Source of the DNA: Sneathiella sedimenti
GTDB taxonomy: Bacteria > Pseudomonadota > Alphaproteobacteria > Sneathiellales > Sneathiellaceae
Assembly: GCF_017313765.1 (NCBI RefSeq)
Contig: NZ_JAFLNC010000006.1
Location: forward strand, 62,001 to 126,000
Length of the DNA: 64,000 bases
Reading direction: 5' to 3'
Under the pieces are notes generated by a model. It was not told where the DNA came from, searched no databases, and saw nothing but the letters and a program-made list of their open reading frames with translations. This document shows, piece by piece, positions 17,859 through 27,247 of the stretch (its first letter is position 1; each line of letters opens with the position of its first letter). Made by a program: the position numbers and the translations under genes.

Positions 17859-18344
17859 ATGGATGACGAAATCAATTACACGAAAATGGTTGAAAATGCG
17901 CTGCTGGAGGTTGTCCGCAACGCGCTTCGTCATGTTGCCAGAAACGGCCTTCCCGGAGACCAGCACTTCTACATTACCTTTAAAACACAGTTTCCCGGGG
18001 TTTCCGTGCCGAAGCATTTGGCTGAGCGCTACAAAGATGAAATGACAATCGTGCTTCAGCACCAGTTCTGGGATGTTGTGGTAGAACAGGACTATTTCAC
18101 CGTTGATCTCAGCTTCAATCACAAACGTGAAACGCTGAGGGTCCCGTTTGACGCCCTAACAGCCTTTGCCGACCCATCGGTGCAGTTTGGTCTTCAGTTC
18201 TCGGTGGCAACACCGGAAGGTGATATTACGGAACAGGCCGACGCAGTCTTGGAAGAATCCATCGATGACGCAAAAGCAGAGGCCAGCAAAACACCTGAGA
18301 AGCAAGGGGAAATAATAACCCTTGATGCCTTCCGCAAAAAATAG
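17859..18344 (+). CDS. sspB: SspB-alpha, ClpXP adaptor protein
   Basis: SspB binds the ssrA tag and tethers tagged proteins to ClpX for degradation. The 161-residue protein starts DDEINYTKMVENALLEVVRNAL, has HFYITFKTQFPGVSVPKHL and a VEQDYFTVDLSFNHKRETLRVPF beta-rich core. After an acidic linker it ends GEIITLDAFRKK, the short C-terminal ClpX-binding motif of the family. It lies about 95 bases after the tmRNA gene, whose tag it should recognise. The ATG at 17859 has a purine-rich run (GGAGGCGGGGG) somewhat far upstream, so the start is moderately sure. Confidence 0.93.
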   Translation: MDDEINYTKMVENALLEVVRNALRHVARNGLPGDQHFYITFKTQFPGVSVPKHLAERYKDEMTIVLQHQFWDVVVEQDYFTVDLSFNHKRETLRVPFDALTAFADPSVQFGLQFSVATPEGDITEQADAVLEESIDDAKAEASKTPEKQGEIITLDAFRKK

Positions 18345-18398
18345 CTAATCTCCCGAAAATTCATTTCTTCCGTTTCGACATCAATTGAAAGCCTGCTC

Positions 18399-20018
18399 AT
18401 GCCCGAATTTCATTATCAGGACATGTTTTCCCTCGGGAAAGACGACACTCCTTATCGCAAACTGACAGCTGATTACGTATCAACTATTGATTTCGATGGT
18501 CGGCAAATCCTGAAAGTGGAGCCCGAAGCCCTGAGCCTGCTTGCGGCGGAGGCAATGCATGATGTTGCTCATTTGTTGCGGCCTCTGCATCTTCAGCAGC
18601 TTGCAAAAATTCTTGAAGATGACGAAGCTTCTGAAAATGACAAATTCGTAGCGACGGAACTGCTCAAGAATGCGAATATTGCCGCCGGCATGGTCCTGCC
18701 GGGTTGTCAGGATACCGGCACCGCGATCATCATGGGCAAAAAAGGACAATATGTCTGGACCGACGGCACGGATAAGGAACAGCTGTCGCGAGGCGTCTAC
18801 AAGACTTACACGGAAACCAATCTTCGGTATTCGCAGCTGGCGCCGATCAGCATGTTTGAAGAGAAAAATACCGGTACAAACTTGCCTGCCCAGATCGACC
18901 TTTACGCGACAAACGGCGATTCTTATGAATTTCTGTTTGTCGCAAAAGGTGGCGGCTCAGCCAACAAAAGTTTCCTCCATCAGGCGGTGCCGAGTGTCCT
19001 CACCCCGGAACGGCTGGTACCATTTATCGAGGAGATGTTGATGTCTCTGGGGACTGCCGCGTGTCCGCCCTACCATCTTGCTGTGGTTATTGGCGGCACT
19101 TCCGCGGAAGATACAATGAAGACCGTGAAGCTTGCCTCTACCAAATATTATGACACCTTACCAACGACCGGCAATGAACATGGACGCGCCTTCCGGGATC
19201 TTGAGATGGAGCAGGAAATCCTGAAAATCTCACAAGGGATCGGCATCGGCGCACAGTTCGGCGGCAAGTATTTCTGCCATGATGTCCGCGTGATCCGCAT
19301 GCCGCGCCATGGCGCGAGTGTGCCAATCGGGATTGGTGTCTCCTGTTCTGCCGATCGGCAGGTAAAGGGTAAGATCACCAAGGACGGTGTCTTCCTTGAA
19401 CAGCTGGAAACCAACCCGGCAAAATACCTGCCTGAAGTTACCGACAAGGACCTCAACAGCCATGTCGTTAAAATCGACCTGAACCGGCCGATGGCGGAAA
19501 TACTGGAAACGCTTTCGCAGTATCCCATCAAGACGCGCCTGAGCTTAAGCGGCACAATTATCGTTGCCCGCGATCTCGCTCATCGTAAATTGCGCGAACT
19601 GCTGGAAAATGGCGAGGGACTTCCGCAGTATTTCAAGGACCATATCATTTACTACGCCGGACCGGCAAAAACACCGGAAGGCTACGCCTCCGGCTCCTTT
19701 GGGCCGACCACAGCGGGCCGAATGGATGGCTATGTTGATCAGTTTATGGCTGAAGGCGGCAGCATGGTGATGCTTGCAAAAGGGAACCGTAGTAAGGCCG
19801 TTGTCGACGCTTGTAAAAAGCACGGCGGATTTTACCTTGGCTCCATTGGCGGCCCGGCAGCTATTCTCGCGCAGAACAATATTAAGAAAGTTGACGTGCA
19901 GGCCTTTGAGGAATTCGGCATGGAAGCCATCTGGCGTATTGAAGTGGAGGATTTCCCGGCCTTTATTGTCATGGACGACAAGGGAAATGACTTTTTCGCC
20001 CGAAAGAAGAATGATTAA
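18399..20018 (+). CDS. fumA: Fumarate hydratase class I (Fe-S)
   Basis: This enzyme hydrates fumarate to L-malate in the TCA cycle using a [4Fe-4S] cluster with one open iron. The 539-residue protein has the three cluster Cys ligands in the right contexts: Cys103 ([12 protein letters not shown]), Cys222 ([12 protein letters not shown]) and Cys316 (GVSCSADRQ). The N-terminal alpha domain and the C-terminal beta domain ([36 protein letters not shown]) are both complete. It is oxygen-sensitive by family. The order sspB, fumA, RHH protein, DUF4169 is one I recognise from other alphaproteobacteria. Confidence 0.95.
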   Translation: MPEFHYQDMFSLGKDDTPYRKLTADYVSTIDFDGRQILKVEPEALSLLAAEAMHDVAHLLRPLHLQQLAKILEDDEASENDKFVATELLKNANIAAGMVLPGCQDTGTAIIMGKKGQYVWTDGTDKEQLSRGVYKTYTETNLRYSQLAPISMFEEKNTGTNLPAQIDLYATNGDSYEFLFVAKGGGSANKSFLHQAVPSVLTPERLVPFIEEMLMSLGTAACPPYHLAVVIGGTSAEDTMKTVKLASTKYYDTLPTTGNEHGRAFRDLEMEQEILKISQGIGIGAQFGGKYFCHDVRVIRMPRHGASVPIGIGVSCSADRQVKGKITKDGVFLEQLETNPAKYLPEVTDKDLNSHVVKIDLNRPMAEILETLSQYPIKTRLSLSGTIIVARDLAHRKLRELLENGEGLPQYFKDHIIYYAGPAKTPEGYASGSFGPTTAGRMDGYVDQFMAEGGSMVMLAKGNRSKAVVDACKKHGGFYLGSIGGPAAILAQNNIKKVDVQAFEEFGMEAIWRIEVEDFPAFIVMDDKGNDFFARKKND

Positions 20019-20268
20019 GGAAACCTCAAGCCCCGGCACTGCCTCTACGGAAATCATCAAGCATTCGGTGAGCATTGCCGGCCATCGTACCAGCGTGTCG
20101 CTGGAACGGAAATTCTGGGACCTGTTTCAAGAAAACGCAAAACGCAAAGGCCTCAGCCTGAATGAACTGATTACGGAAATTGATGCCACGCGGCAGGGCA
20201 ATCTTTCCAGCGCAATTCGTCTTTTTGTCCTGGAAGAACTTCTCGAAAAGGCGCGTGATCAGAGATAG
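20011..20268 (+). CDS. Ribbon-helix-helix domain protein
   Basis: An 85-residue basic protein. The segment [25 protein letters not shown] gives the beta-strand and first helix of a ribbon-helix-helix fold, and [16 protein letters not shown] the second helix. It matches the RHH_4 type found next to fumA in many alphaproteobacteria. Such folds usually bind DNA as dimers, but the target is unknown. The ATG at 20011 overlaps the fumA stop by eight bases, so it is translated in the same message. It could autoregulate the fumA region; this is inference. Confidence 0.85.
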   Translation: MIKETSSPGTASTEIIKHSVSIAGHRTSVSLERKFWDLFQENAKRKGLSLNELITEIDATRQGNLSSAIRLFVLEELLEKARDQR

Positions 20269-20350
20269 TCATATAAAATATATTTTGAGATTATCCTGCA
20301 GCGTCCCTATATGAAAATTAGCGCAATTACCAATAAAGGTCGCTATCAAA

Positions 20351-20557
20351 ATGGGTGATGTCGTCAATCTCAATCAGTTTCGGAAAAAGCGTAATCGCAA
20401 GACAGCAGAAGACACGGCCCGCAACAACCGGGCAAGTTTCGGCCGATCTGCGGCACAAAAAAAGCAGGATATGAATCAACAGAAAAAGCGGGACGCTTTG
20501 CTTGACAAGAAAAAGCTGTCTAATAAGGATGAAGAAGAGACCCCCTCCGAAAATTAG
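20351..20557 (+). CDS. DUF4169 family protein
   Basis: A 68-residue, very charged protein starting MGDVVNLNQFRKKRNR, the conserved head of DUF4169, followed by RAKFGR-like RASFGR and long runs of Lys, Gln, Asp and Glu that should be helical or disordered. No function is known. The N-terminal VNLNQFRKK is reminiscent of the ITLDAFRKK end of SspB, a motif that binds ClpX there. That similarity may be chance, but both genes are neighbours. It lies 82 bases after the RHH gene. Confidence 0.85.
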   Translation: MGDVVNLNQFRKKRNRKTAEDTARNNRASFGRSAAQKKQDMNQQKKRDALLDKKKLSNKDEEETPSEN

Positions 20558-20671
20558 CTATTTCTTTACACATTTTGTTTAAAAAATAACAGATTACTGT
20601 CATAGAAATGACTCAACCTTCTTTTAATGAGTATCTGCGTGTCGCAAAGGTGAGCGCAAGAGGAGGTGCAA

Positions 20672-20830
20672 ATGGAACCTGGTGTAAGGAAATTCCCCGA
20701 ACCCGCACTGCAAGAATTGCTGGCGGACCCGGTTATTTTAGCTGTCCTGAAACGGGACGGACTCACCGTGGAAGATGTTAAAAAGGTCGTGAAAACCTAC
20801 CAGGAAAAATCACGTTCCCGCTTCACCTGA
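20672..20830 (+). CDS. 52-residue helical protein of unknown function
   Basis: An ATG behind a very strong ribosome binding site (AGGAGGTG, five bases upstream) opens a 52-codon frame ending in TGA. The protein reads LQELLADPVILAVLKRDGLT and then VEDVKKVVKTYQEK, two amphipathic helices separated by a DG turn. The pattern DPxIxxVxxxDGxxxxxVxxxV resembles short uncharacterised proteins of other alphaproteobacteria, though I cannot name a family. The spacing, ribosome binding site and protein-like composition argue for a real gene. Confidence 0.7.
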   Translation: MEPGVRKFPEPALQELLADPVILAVLKRDGLTVEDVKKVVKTYQEKSRSRFT

Positions 20831-20974
20831 CGGTTTATTTTATACAGTCTCCCAAAACCAATTTCGCCTACGACTTCTTTTGTTGTGCAAATTCGCTAGC
20901 TCGCGTTATTATCCGGGCGAATGCTCACTTTGCGTAAATTTTACCTATCCGGCAATCAGGGAGATGTTTCAAGC

Positions 20975-21853
20975 GTGACTGCAGCAGCAAGATACAAGAA
21001 GAAATCGGCAACCATCCGGGGACTGAAAATGTCCTACATTGAGGAAGGTGAAGGCGACCCGATTGTATTTTTACATGGCAATCCGACGTCTTCCTATTTA
21101 TGGCGCAACGTCATGCCGCATCTTGAAGGTCGGGGGCGCCTGATCGCACCGGACCTGATCGGCATGGGGGATTCCGAAAAGCTACATGACAGTGGGCCCG
21201 ACAGATATACCTTTAAGGAGCATCGCGCCTTCTTAAACGACCTGTTGGCTTACCTCATGGTTGACAAGGATGTCACCCTGGTCGTTCATGACTGGGGATC
21301 TGCGTTGGGGTTTGACTGGGCCTACCAAAACCAGTCCGCTATGAAAGGCCTCGTCTATATGGAGGCAATTGTCCAGACCATTGCCAGCTGGGACGATTGG
21401 CCCGAGCAAGCCCGAAATATCTTCCAGGCATTCCGCAGCCCTGCTGGCGAAGAATTGGTACTGGATAAAAATATATTTGTTGAACGAGTATTACCATCCT
21501 CTATCCTTCGCGATCTTGCGGATGAGGAGCAACGAGAATATACCCGCCCATTCAGGAACGCTGGAGAAGACCGGCGGCCGACCCTGACCTGGCCGCGGCA
21601 AATTCCGATTGCCGGGGAACCGGAAGACGTAGTCAAGATTGTCGACGAGTACTCCGCCTGGCTCAGTCAATCCGACTTACCCAAGCTTTTCATTAATGCA
21701 GATCCCGGCTCCATACTTGTCGGGCCTCAGCGCGAATACTGCCGGACATGGCCTAACCAAACGGAAGTAACCATCAAGGGATTGCACTTTATTCAGGAAG
21801 ACAGCCCGGACGAGATCGGCCAGGCCATCTCGGAATTTATCACGAAAATGTAG
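20975..21853 (+). CDS. dhaA: Haloalkane dehalogenase, HLD-II type
   Basis: Hydrolyses haloalkanes to alcohol plus halide through an alkyl-enzyme ester. The alpha/beta hydrolase protein carries the nucleophile Asp106 and halide-binding Trp107 ([10 protein letters not shown]), Asn36 ([12 protein letters not shown]), the catalytic acid Glu130 (YMEAIV) and His271 (KGLHFIQED). This Asp-His-Glu with Asn-Trp set is that of the HLD-II subfamily (LinB, DhaA). The GTG at 20975 gives 292 residues and a LinB-like N-terminus; an ATG at 20921 would add 18 unrelated residues. It stands beside no other dehalogenation gene. The natural substrate may be a marine organohalide. Confidence 0.9.
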   Translation: MTAAARYKKKSATIRGLKMSYIEEGEGDPIVFLHGNPTSSYLWRNVMPHLEGRGRLIAPDLIGMGDSEKLHDSGPDRYTFKEHRAFLNDLLAYLMVDKDVTLVVHDWGSALGFDWAYQNQSAMKGLVYMEAIVQTIASWDDWPEQARNIFQAFRSPAGEELVLDKNIFVERVLPSSILRDLADEEQREYTRPFRNAGEDRRPTLTWPRQIPIAGEPEDVVKIVDEYSAWLSQSDLPKLFINADPGSILVGPQREYCRTWPNQTEVTIKGLHFIQEDSPDEIGQAISEFITKM

Positions 21854-21878
21854 ATCTTGTTTTTTAGCGGAAATTATT

Positions 21879-22217
21879 GTGGAAAAGAAACGAATTAAAC
21901 TGAATGCGTTGCAAAGCAAGACACTGGTTTTGCTGCAGATACTGGCGCGCGATCCTGATAGCGCCACCCCCGTCGGGGACAATGGGGACATCCGCATTAC
22001 CCGCCTGCCCCACGCCCATGGAAATCACATGCATGTAGGTGAATTTGTGATTGCGAGTCGCGACGCCACTGGACTGAGCAATAAATCTGTTTGGACCGCA
22101 CTCAGCCGTAAGGGTCTTGTCCGCGAAAACTGGGAGGAAGAAATTATCCTGACAGCTGAAGGTCTTGCCTTTTCCACCGGGCTCGAGAACAAGTTTTTAA
22201 CGGCATCTGATCACTAA
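21879..22217 (+). CDS. Conserved hypothetical protein, winged-helix-like
   Basis: A 112-residue protein from GTG 21879. It reads KLNALQSKTLVLLQILARDP, then LPHAHGNHMHVGEFVIASRD, then GLSNKSVWTALSRKGLVREN and ends LTAEGLAFSTG. The last part looks like helix-turn-helix followed by a wing, and the HAHGNHMH block is His-rich, possibly metal-binding. Similar short proteins occur in other alphaproteobacteria without known function, as far as I recall. It lies 25 bases after the dehalogenase gene. Confidence 0.75.
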   Translation: MEKKRIKLNALQSKTLVLLQILARDPDSATPVGDNGDIRITRLPHAHGNHMHVGEFVIASRDATGLSNKSVWTALSRKGLVRENWEEEIILTAEGLAFSTGLENKFLTASDH

Positions 22218-22256
22218 GTTATATTAGTTCGCAAATAGCCGGAGAACACACAGCAA

Positions 22257-23129
22257 ATGAATGTTGAGTTGGACAGAAAGCTGACAACAATTCTTTGCGC
22301 GGATGTCTCCGGATACAGCAGGCTGATGAATGATGACGAGGGAAAAACTCTCGAGCGGCTCAAAATAACGCGCGAAATTTTCCGGGAGATCATTGCCCGC
22401 TATGGCGGCCGCATCGTCAATATGACGGGTGACGGCCTCGTCAGCGAATTTTCGAGTGTCGTAAAAGCTGTGCAATGCGCCGTTGAGGTGCAAAACAAGA
22501 TTAACAAGGACAATGCCCCTCTTCCGGCTGACGACCAGATGCTTTATCGCATCGGGATCAACCTGGGGGATGTCATCATTGAGGGGGACGATATCTTCGG
22601 TGATGGCGTCAATGTGGCGGCAAGACTGGAAGCAATGGCGCCTGTTGGGGGAATATGTATTTCCGGCTCCGTTTTTGAACAGGTGAAAAACAAGCTCCCA
22701 AGAGAGTTTAAGTTTCTCGGTAACCGGGAGGTCAAAAATATCGCGGAACCGGTCGCGGTCTATTCACTAACTTTAAGCGAGCCCCCCGGTAAACAGCCCC
22801 AACCGTCGTCTCACCCTATTCCTCTATCCGAGGACCACGCTGAGGATTCGCGAGAAGAAGATGCTGAAGAGGACAAACGAATTCGGGCATATGTAAAAAA
22901 GCAGGCGGGATTTTACCGCCGAGCAATGACATTCGGCACGATCATTCTGTGTCTTTTCATTATTAACATGGCCACTTCTGCAAATTATTGGTGGTTTCTA
23001 TGGCCGATGGCATCCTTCCTCGTAATTTTAGCCCTGGATGCGGTTAGGTTATTTGGCTTGGGAGACCGGACAGACGAATGGGAAAAGCGCAAGATAGCCA
23101 AGCTCAAGTCCCGCAACCGCCGCCGCTAA
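22257..23129 (+). CDS. Class III nucleotide cyclase with C-terminal 2TM domain
   Basis: Residues 1-175 form a class III adenylate/guanylate cyclase catalytic domain: TTILCADVSGYSRLM with metal-binding Asp16, NMTGDGLVSEF with Asp59, then GDDIFGDGVNVAARLE for the catalytic Asn and Arg. A Pro-rich, acidic linker (about 180-215) leads to a C-terminal block with two hydrophobic helices (YRRAMTFGTIILCLFIINM and WWFLWPMASFLVILALDAV) that looks like the 2TM family. The usual order has membrane parts before the cyclase, so this arrangement is unusual. The product should be cAMP or cGMP. Its stop overlaps the end of the large FecR protein gene on the other strand. Confidence 0.88.
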   Translation: MNVELDRKLTTILCADVSGYSRLMNDDEGKTLERLKITREIFREIIARYGGRIVNMTGDGLVSEFSSVVKAVQCAVEVQNKINKDNAPLPADDQMLYRIGINLGDVIIEGDDIFGDGVNVAARLEAMAPVGGICISGSVFEQVKNKLPREFKFLGNREVKNIAEPVAVYSLTLSEPPGKQPQPSSHPIPLSEDHAEDSREEDAEEDKRIRAYVKKQAGFYRRAMTFGTIILCLFIINMATSANYWWFLWPMASFLVILALDAVRLFGLGDRTDEWEKRKIAKLKSRNRRR

Positions 23130-26100
23130 GACTCGTCGACCACAATCCTTGATGCGATGGCTTCAAGTGCCTGCACATCCGGGCTCACATAGTTTTCGAA
23201 TACAATCGTCGGACCATTGGCAACAAGCAGTGAAAGCGTGGCTTTACCATCCACCTCGCTTAGGTTCCAGGCCTCACCGTTTCCACGATCGTCCACAAGA
23301 ATCCCTAGGTCATCGAATATTTGATCCAGATTGATGCTGTCTTCGTCGATATCGAAATCGGTGATTGTAACTGTTCCACTGTCCTCACCAGTAAAGGCAA
23401 AAACATCGGCTCCGTCACCACCGGCAAGGACATCATTCCCACCATTGCCCTGAATCAGATCATCACCGCCCAGACCGGAAATAATATCAGCCGCAGCGGT
23501 CCCGAGAAGCTGCTCACCTTCTTCACTGCCATCAAGGACGTTCGGGGGCAACGTGAATGCCGACAAGACTGTAAATGCCCCTGCATTTTCATCAATAAAG
23601 GTGAAGGTCAATAACGCGCTACTGGTATCGCCATCGCCGTCGGTCAACACATATTCGAAACTTTCCATCTCGCCGGGGTCGGCTTCATCGGGGGCGGTAT
23701 AGGTGTAGTTGCCGGCCGCGTCAATTGAGATGCTTCCGCCAAGGCCGGTGTCAACGATAAGGGGCGTGCCATTTTGTGGAATATCATACTCTACGCCATC
23801 GTGAATTAGCGACGTCAAGGTCCCGCCATCCGCGCCCAGCCGATCAATGGACCCGGAGCTGACCACATTGTCCGTCTCAACAACAGGAATGGTTTCAACC
23901 AAAACAGATTCAAGGTCGCTGGGATCAATCACTATTGTCGGCTCATCCGCAGCATTCTCAACCTTCGCCAGTTCCGTTGTACTGATTCCTGTTCCAAGCC
24001 CAACCGCAACGACCTCAACACCGTTAGCGTCAACAAACTGCTGCCATCCATTTCCACCGTCTGTCGGCACTTCCTGGCCTTCTGTCGGTTCCCCATCGGA
24101 GATGAAATAGACAGTCGTCTTAAAGCCATCGAGCGCAGGATTGGCGAGATTGCCGACAAGAACTCCCTGGGCGCCGTCCTCGGTGTTTGCGAGCGCAGCA
24201 GCGTAATTGGTCGCCCCTCCCGGCACAAGATTGCTGGTGTCAGTGACGAAATCCTGCGCTTCCTGGATGGAGGATCCTTGGTAAACCACCGACGAACCGG
24301 CGGCGAAGCCGATAATGGTGATATTTACTTCACTTGAGACCTGCTCATATTCCGACAGTACATTATCCACGGCAGCCCTGAGGATTTGTATGCGGGTCTG
24401 CCCGGCACCCTCAACGAAATTGGTCATTGAGCCCGAAATATCCAGAACGAAAAGCAGGTTATAGGTGGGTAGCATCGGTGCCGGCAAATCAACTGCGTCC
24501 GGGCTCGCGATCGGAACATCATCGACAATCGTTGCCGTAAAGGAACCGCTGATCAAGGAACCGTCCTGATCTACCACATCAAAGGTAAAGGGAAGATCCA
24601 ACCCATCTTCGCCCGCACCCGAATGATCGACTGCGTCATTAAGCGTCAGCGTATATCCATAATTGTCGCCATCGCCATTCGGACCAAATTCCAAAACAAA
24701 AATCGGGCGTAACGTACCTGTATCAGATGTCGCCGTCGCAGTGACCTGCTGTGTCACGCCATCCGCGAGCGTCGTAAGTTCATAGAAGACAGGATCGCCG
24801 CGAGACGTAATAACCGGCAATTCCCCGATATCAAGAGTCACGCTTCCCGCACCATCAAGGCCGAAATCAATTTCAGCGACCCCATTTATGGAGATTGACT
24901 CCGGCGTCGTGTCCCCTCCCTCGGGGAGGTCATCTTCATCAACAACAATATCTGAGGCCGCACCGAGAATGGGGCCGCTATCCTCGATCTCAATTGCCAA
25001 TGTTCCCGACGCTGATGAATTGTTCACATCAGTGACAGAAATGGCGAGATTAAAGGCGAGGTGACCAATATTTTCCCCGGTACCATCTACATGATCGATT
25101 GGGCCCACCAAGGACATGTCATAGGTGCCATCCGTATTCAGAGTAACTGTGAAAATCGTCGCCCCGCCGGCCGCGCCGGTCACAACATTCGTTCCTAGCC
25201 CGGAAAGAATAATCGGTGCGCCATTGGATGTAAGACCGGCCGCATCAAAATTTGGTTGGCTCGCATCGAAGGTCACCGAGGCAATCTCTCCGCTACCACC
25301 GCCGATGCCGAGGGAAGCACCTTCGATGATATCTCCTTCTTCGGTTTCCACCAACTGCGCGGGCGTCGCTTCACCAATTATGACGGGATCGTCATTATCC
25401 TCGATGGTCAGCGTTATTGAGTCCGAGGCACTGTCGATTGTCGCGTTGCTCGATGCTCCGACCAGCGTAAGTGTTAGAGATTCCGGCCCTTCAAACAGAT
25501 TATCATCTATAATCGGAATGGTAATGGTGGTGGTTGCCCCAGGCGCGAGACCTAACTCTCCGCCCTCAAATGTAACCGTCTGAAGTGTTTCGGTCAGATA
25601 ATCGCTGCCTGCTGACGCGGTTCCCGTAATCTGGTAATTTACGCTTACCGTTACCCCCGGTGCGACGGCCTTATCCAGGGTAACCACAAAGGTTAGCATC
25701 CCCGCGTCTTCTCCAACAGTAGCGCCGTCTTCACCAATTCCCACCCCATCAACCGTGACATCCGAGAGCGTGACTAAGCCAATATCATCATCTGTGATCA
25801 CCACAAGAGCCTGACTAGACTTGATATCGATATCCGCGTTCTCAACGCCGGTTATGGCAACAATAAAAAACTCCAGGTTTTCGATTACATCATCGTCAAC
25901 AACAGTTACTGTAAATGCGGCTTGTGTCTGACCCGGCGGAATAACAATAGTGCCATTCCCATTACTAATAAAATCCAGGTCACCAGGTAGTCCCGAATCC
26001 GTACCTGATGCTGACCCCGAACGGATCTCATAGGTGACTGTAACAGGTACGTTCGTTGGTTGGCTCAGGGTAATGAATATCTGGAAGCTCTCCAGATTAC

Positions 26101-27247
26101 CGGATTCCTGATCGACAACCGAAACTACATTCAAACCTGTCTGGGGGCCGATCCCGACTATTTCCTCGGTATTCTGTGTAGTGCGGAACTTCAGATCCGT
26201 TCCGACGAGCAATCCCGCAGCCTTGAGAAGGTCTCCTACGGACTGTCCTCCATCAATGCCGCCTTCACTGTAAGGTTGAAACCCTGCCCCGCCCCCCGAC
26301 TGGGCACGCCGACCGGCTTCCGGCGAGATCTCATCAGGATTGAATTTATCTTCGTCATCGAACCATTTCGGGTCGATCAAGCGCAATGCCTCTCCATAAA
26401 TATTGAAAAGCTGTTCTCCGGTCAGGATAAAGGGAACGCTCGGCAATGCTGAAAAGCTGGTGACGATAACGGATTGGTTGGGAATATCCAGTAGCTGCGA
26501 TCCAGCCTCATTGGTAATAACGATCGCGCCGGTAAAAAGCGTGAAAATGGATTCTTCGCCGATATTTCTTACATTTCCAGACCAGCTTGTGCCGCGAATA
26601 CCGATTGTGCCGACAGGTGTGCGGACATCAACATTTTCCGGATCATCTTTGGCAATCTGCCCGCTGACCAACGAGAAGACGCCCTGCAAAAGGGAAACAC
26701 CGAATTTTCCATCGCCCGACGAAGGGTTGTAAATCATTTCGTCGAGAACGGCCCGACCGTTCTCTCCCATGGAAAATTGGGTATCATCCGCAAACACAAT
26801 GGTGAAGGAGGAGCCCGCTGCCGTCTCTATGACATCGCCCTGAAAAACGGCAGCACCCTCGACTAGTTCTTCGCTGGTTCCATCCGCATGTCGTGATGTG
26901 ACTGTGCCTGATAATTGCGAGACCTCGCCAATTGGGCCGCCAGCATCAGACTGCGTGTTCGTGGATTGGGCCATTGGCCCCGGACCAGCAAGCTTGCCAA
27001 TCAAATCCGCGGGGATACGTGCACCACCGGCTGTTATAATATCCACGCCCTGACCAGTCGCGAAATAGTCGTATATCGTGATATAATCGCCTGTATCTGA
27101 GATCAAATTGAGGTCTACTCCATCGCGGGAATATTCTGCCAGGAGAGGTTTAATCTCATTGCCCAGATGTATCGGGCTACCATCTGAAACTGCGTAGGTT
27201 GTAAGAGGACTATCATCGCCAAGATCTGATATATTTATTTTCTTCAT
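23126..27247 (-). CDS. Giant FecR/Calx-beta/VWA/RTX surface protein
   Basis: A 1373-residue acidic protein with no signal peptide. In order: an N-terminal prefix with VDLNLISDTGDYITIYDYF as in Bap/LapA-type adhesins; a FecR domain about 130-240 (VDVRTPVGTIGIRGTSW); two Calx-beta repeats about 370-605, each ending in DDD or DNDD; cadherin-like/VCBS-like repeats about 620-920; a von Willebrand A domain from about 928 with MIDAS motif DISGS near 936; a further beta domain; and C-terminal RTX nonapeptides (GLGGDDLIQ, GNGGNDVLA, GGDGADVFA, about 1250-1285). The RTX end marks type I secretion. It probably acts as a calcium-stabilised adhesin. No type I secretion genes are in the window. AAGGG precedes the ATG. 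It is flanked by two cyclase genes. Confidence 0.9.
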   Translation of the reverse strand: MKKINISDLGDDSPLTTYAVSDGSPIHLGNEIKPLLAEYSRDGVDLNLISDTGDYITIYDYFATGQGVDIITAGGARIPADLIGKLAGPGPMAQSTNTQSDAGGPIGEVSQLSGTVTSRHADGTSEELVEGAAVFQGDVIETAAGSSFTIVFADDTQFSMGENGRAVLDEMIYNPSSGDGKFGVSLLQGVFSLVSGQIAKDDPENVDVRTPVGTIGIRGTSWSGNVRNIGEESIFTLFTGAIVITNEAGSQLLDIPNQSVIVTSFSALPSVPFILTGEQLFNIYGEALRLIDPKWFDDEDKFNPDEISPEAGRRAQSGGGAGFQPYSEGGIDGGQSVGDLLKAAGLLVGTDLKFRTTQNTEEIVGIGPQTGLNVVSVVDQESGNLESFQIFITLSQPTNVPVTVTYEIRSGSASGTDSGLPGDLDFISNGNGTIVIPPGQTQAAFTVTVVDDDVIENLEFFIVAITGVENADIDIKSSQALVVITDDDIGLVTLSDVTVDGVGIGEDGATVGEDAGMLTFVVTLDKAVAPGVTVSVNYQITGTASAGSDYLTETLQTVTFEGGELGLAPGATTTITIPIIDDNLFEGPESLTLTLVGASSNATIDSASDSITLTIEDNDDPVIIGEATPAQLVETEEGDIIEGASLGIGGGSGEIASVTFDASQPNFDAAGLTSNGAPIILSGLGTNVVTGAAGGATIFTVTLNTDGTYDMSLVGPIDHVDGTGENIGHLAFNLAISVTDVNNSSASGTLAIEIEDSGPILGAASDIVVDEDDLPEGGDTTPESISINGVAEIDFGLDGAGSVTLDIGELPVITSRGDPVFYELTTLADGVTQQVTATATSDTGTLRPIFVLEFGPNGDGDNYGYTLTLNDAVDHSGAGEDGLDLPFTFDVVDQDGSLISGSFTATIVDDVPIASPDAVDLPAPMLPTYNLLFVLDISGSMTNFVEGAGQTRIQILRAAVDNVLSEYEQVSSEVNITIIGFAAGSSVVYQGSSIQEAQDFVTDTSNLVPGGATNYAAALANTEDGAQGVLVGNLANPALDGFKTTVYFISDGEPTEGQEVPTDGGNGWQQFVDANGVEVVAVGLGTGISTTELAKVENAADEPTIVIDPSDLESVLVETIPVVETDNVVSSGSIDRLGADGGTLTSLIHDGVEYDIPQNGTPLIVDTGLGGSISIDAAGNYTYTAPDEADPGEMESFEYVLTDGDGDTSSALLTFTFIDENAGAFTVLSAFTLPPNVLDGSEEGEQLLGTAAADIISGLGGDDLIQGNGGNDVLAGGDGADVFAFTGEDSGTVTITDFDIDEDSINLDQIFDDLGILVDDRGNGEAWNLSEVDGKATLSLLVANGPTIVFENYVSPDVQALEAIASRIVVDES

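Noticed and set aside
23126-27247. The large RTX protein as a haemolysin-type toxin
   Set aside because: It has no toxin domain and no acyltransferase or exporter gene nearby; FecR, Calx-beta and VWA domains fit an adhesin better.
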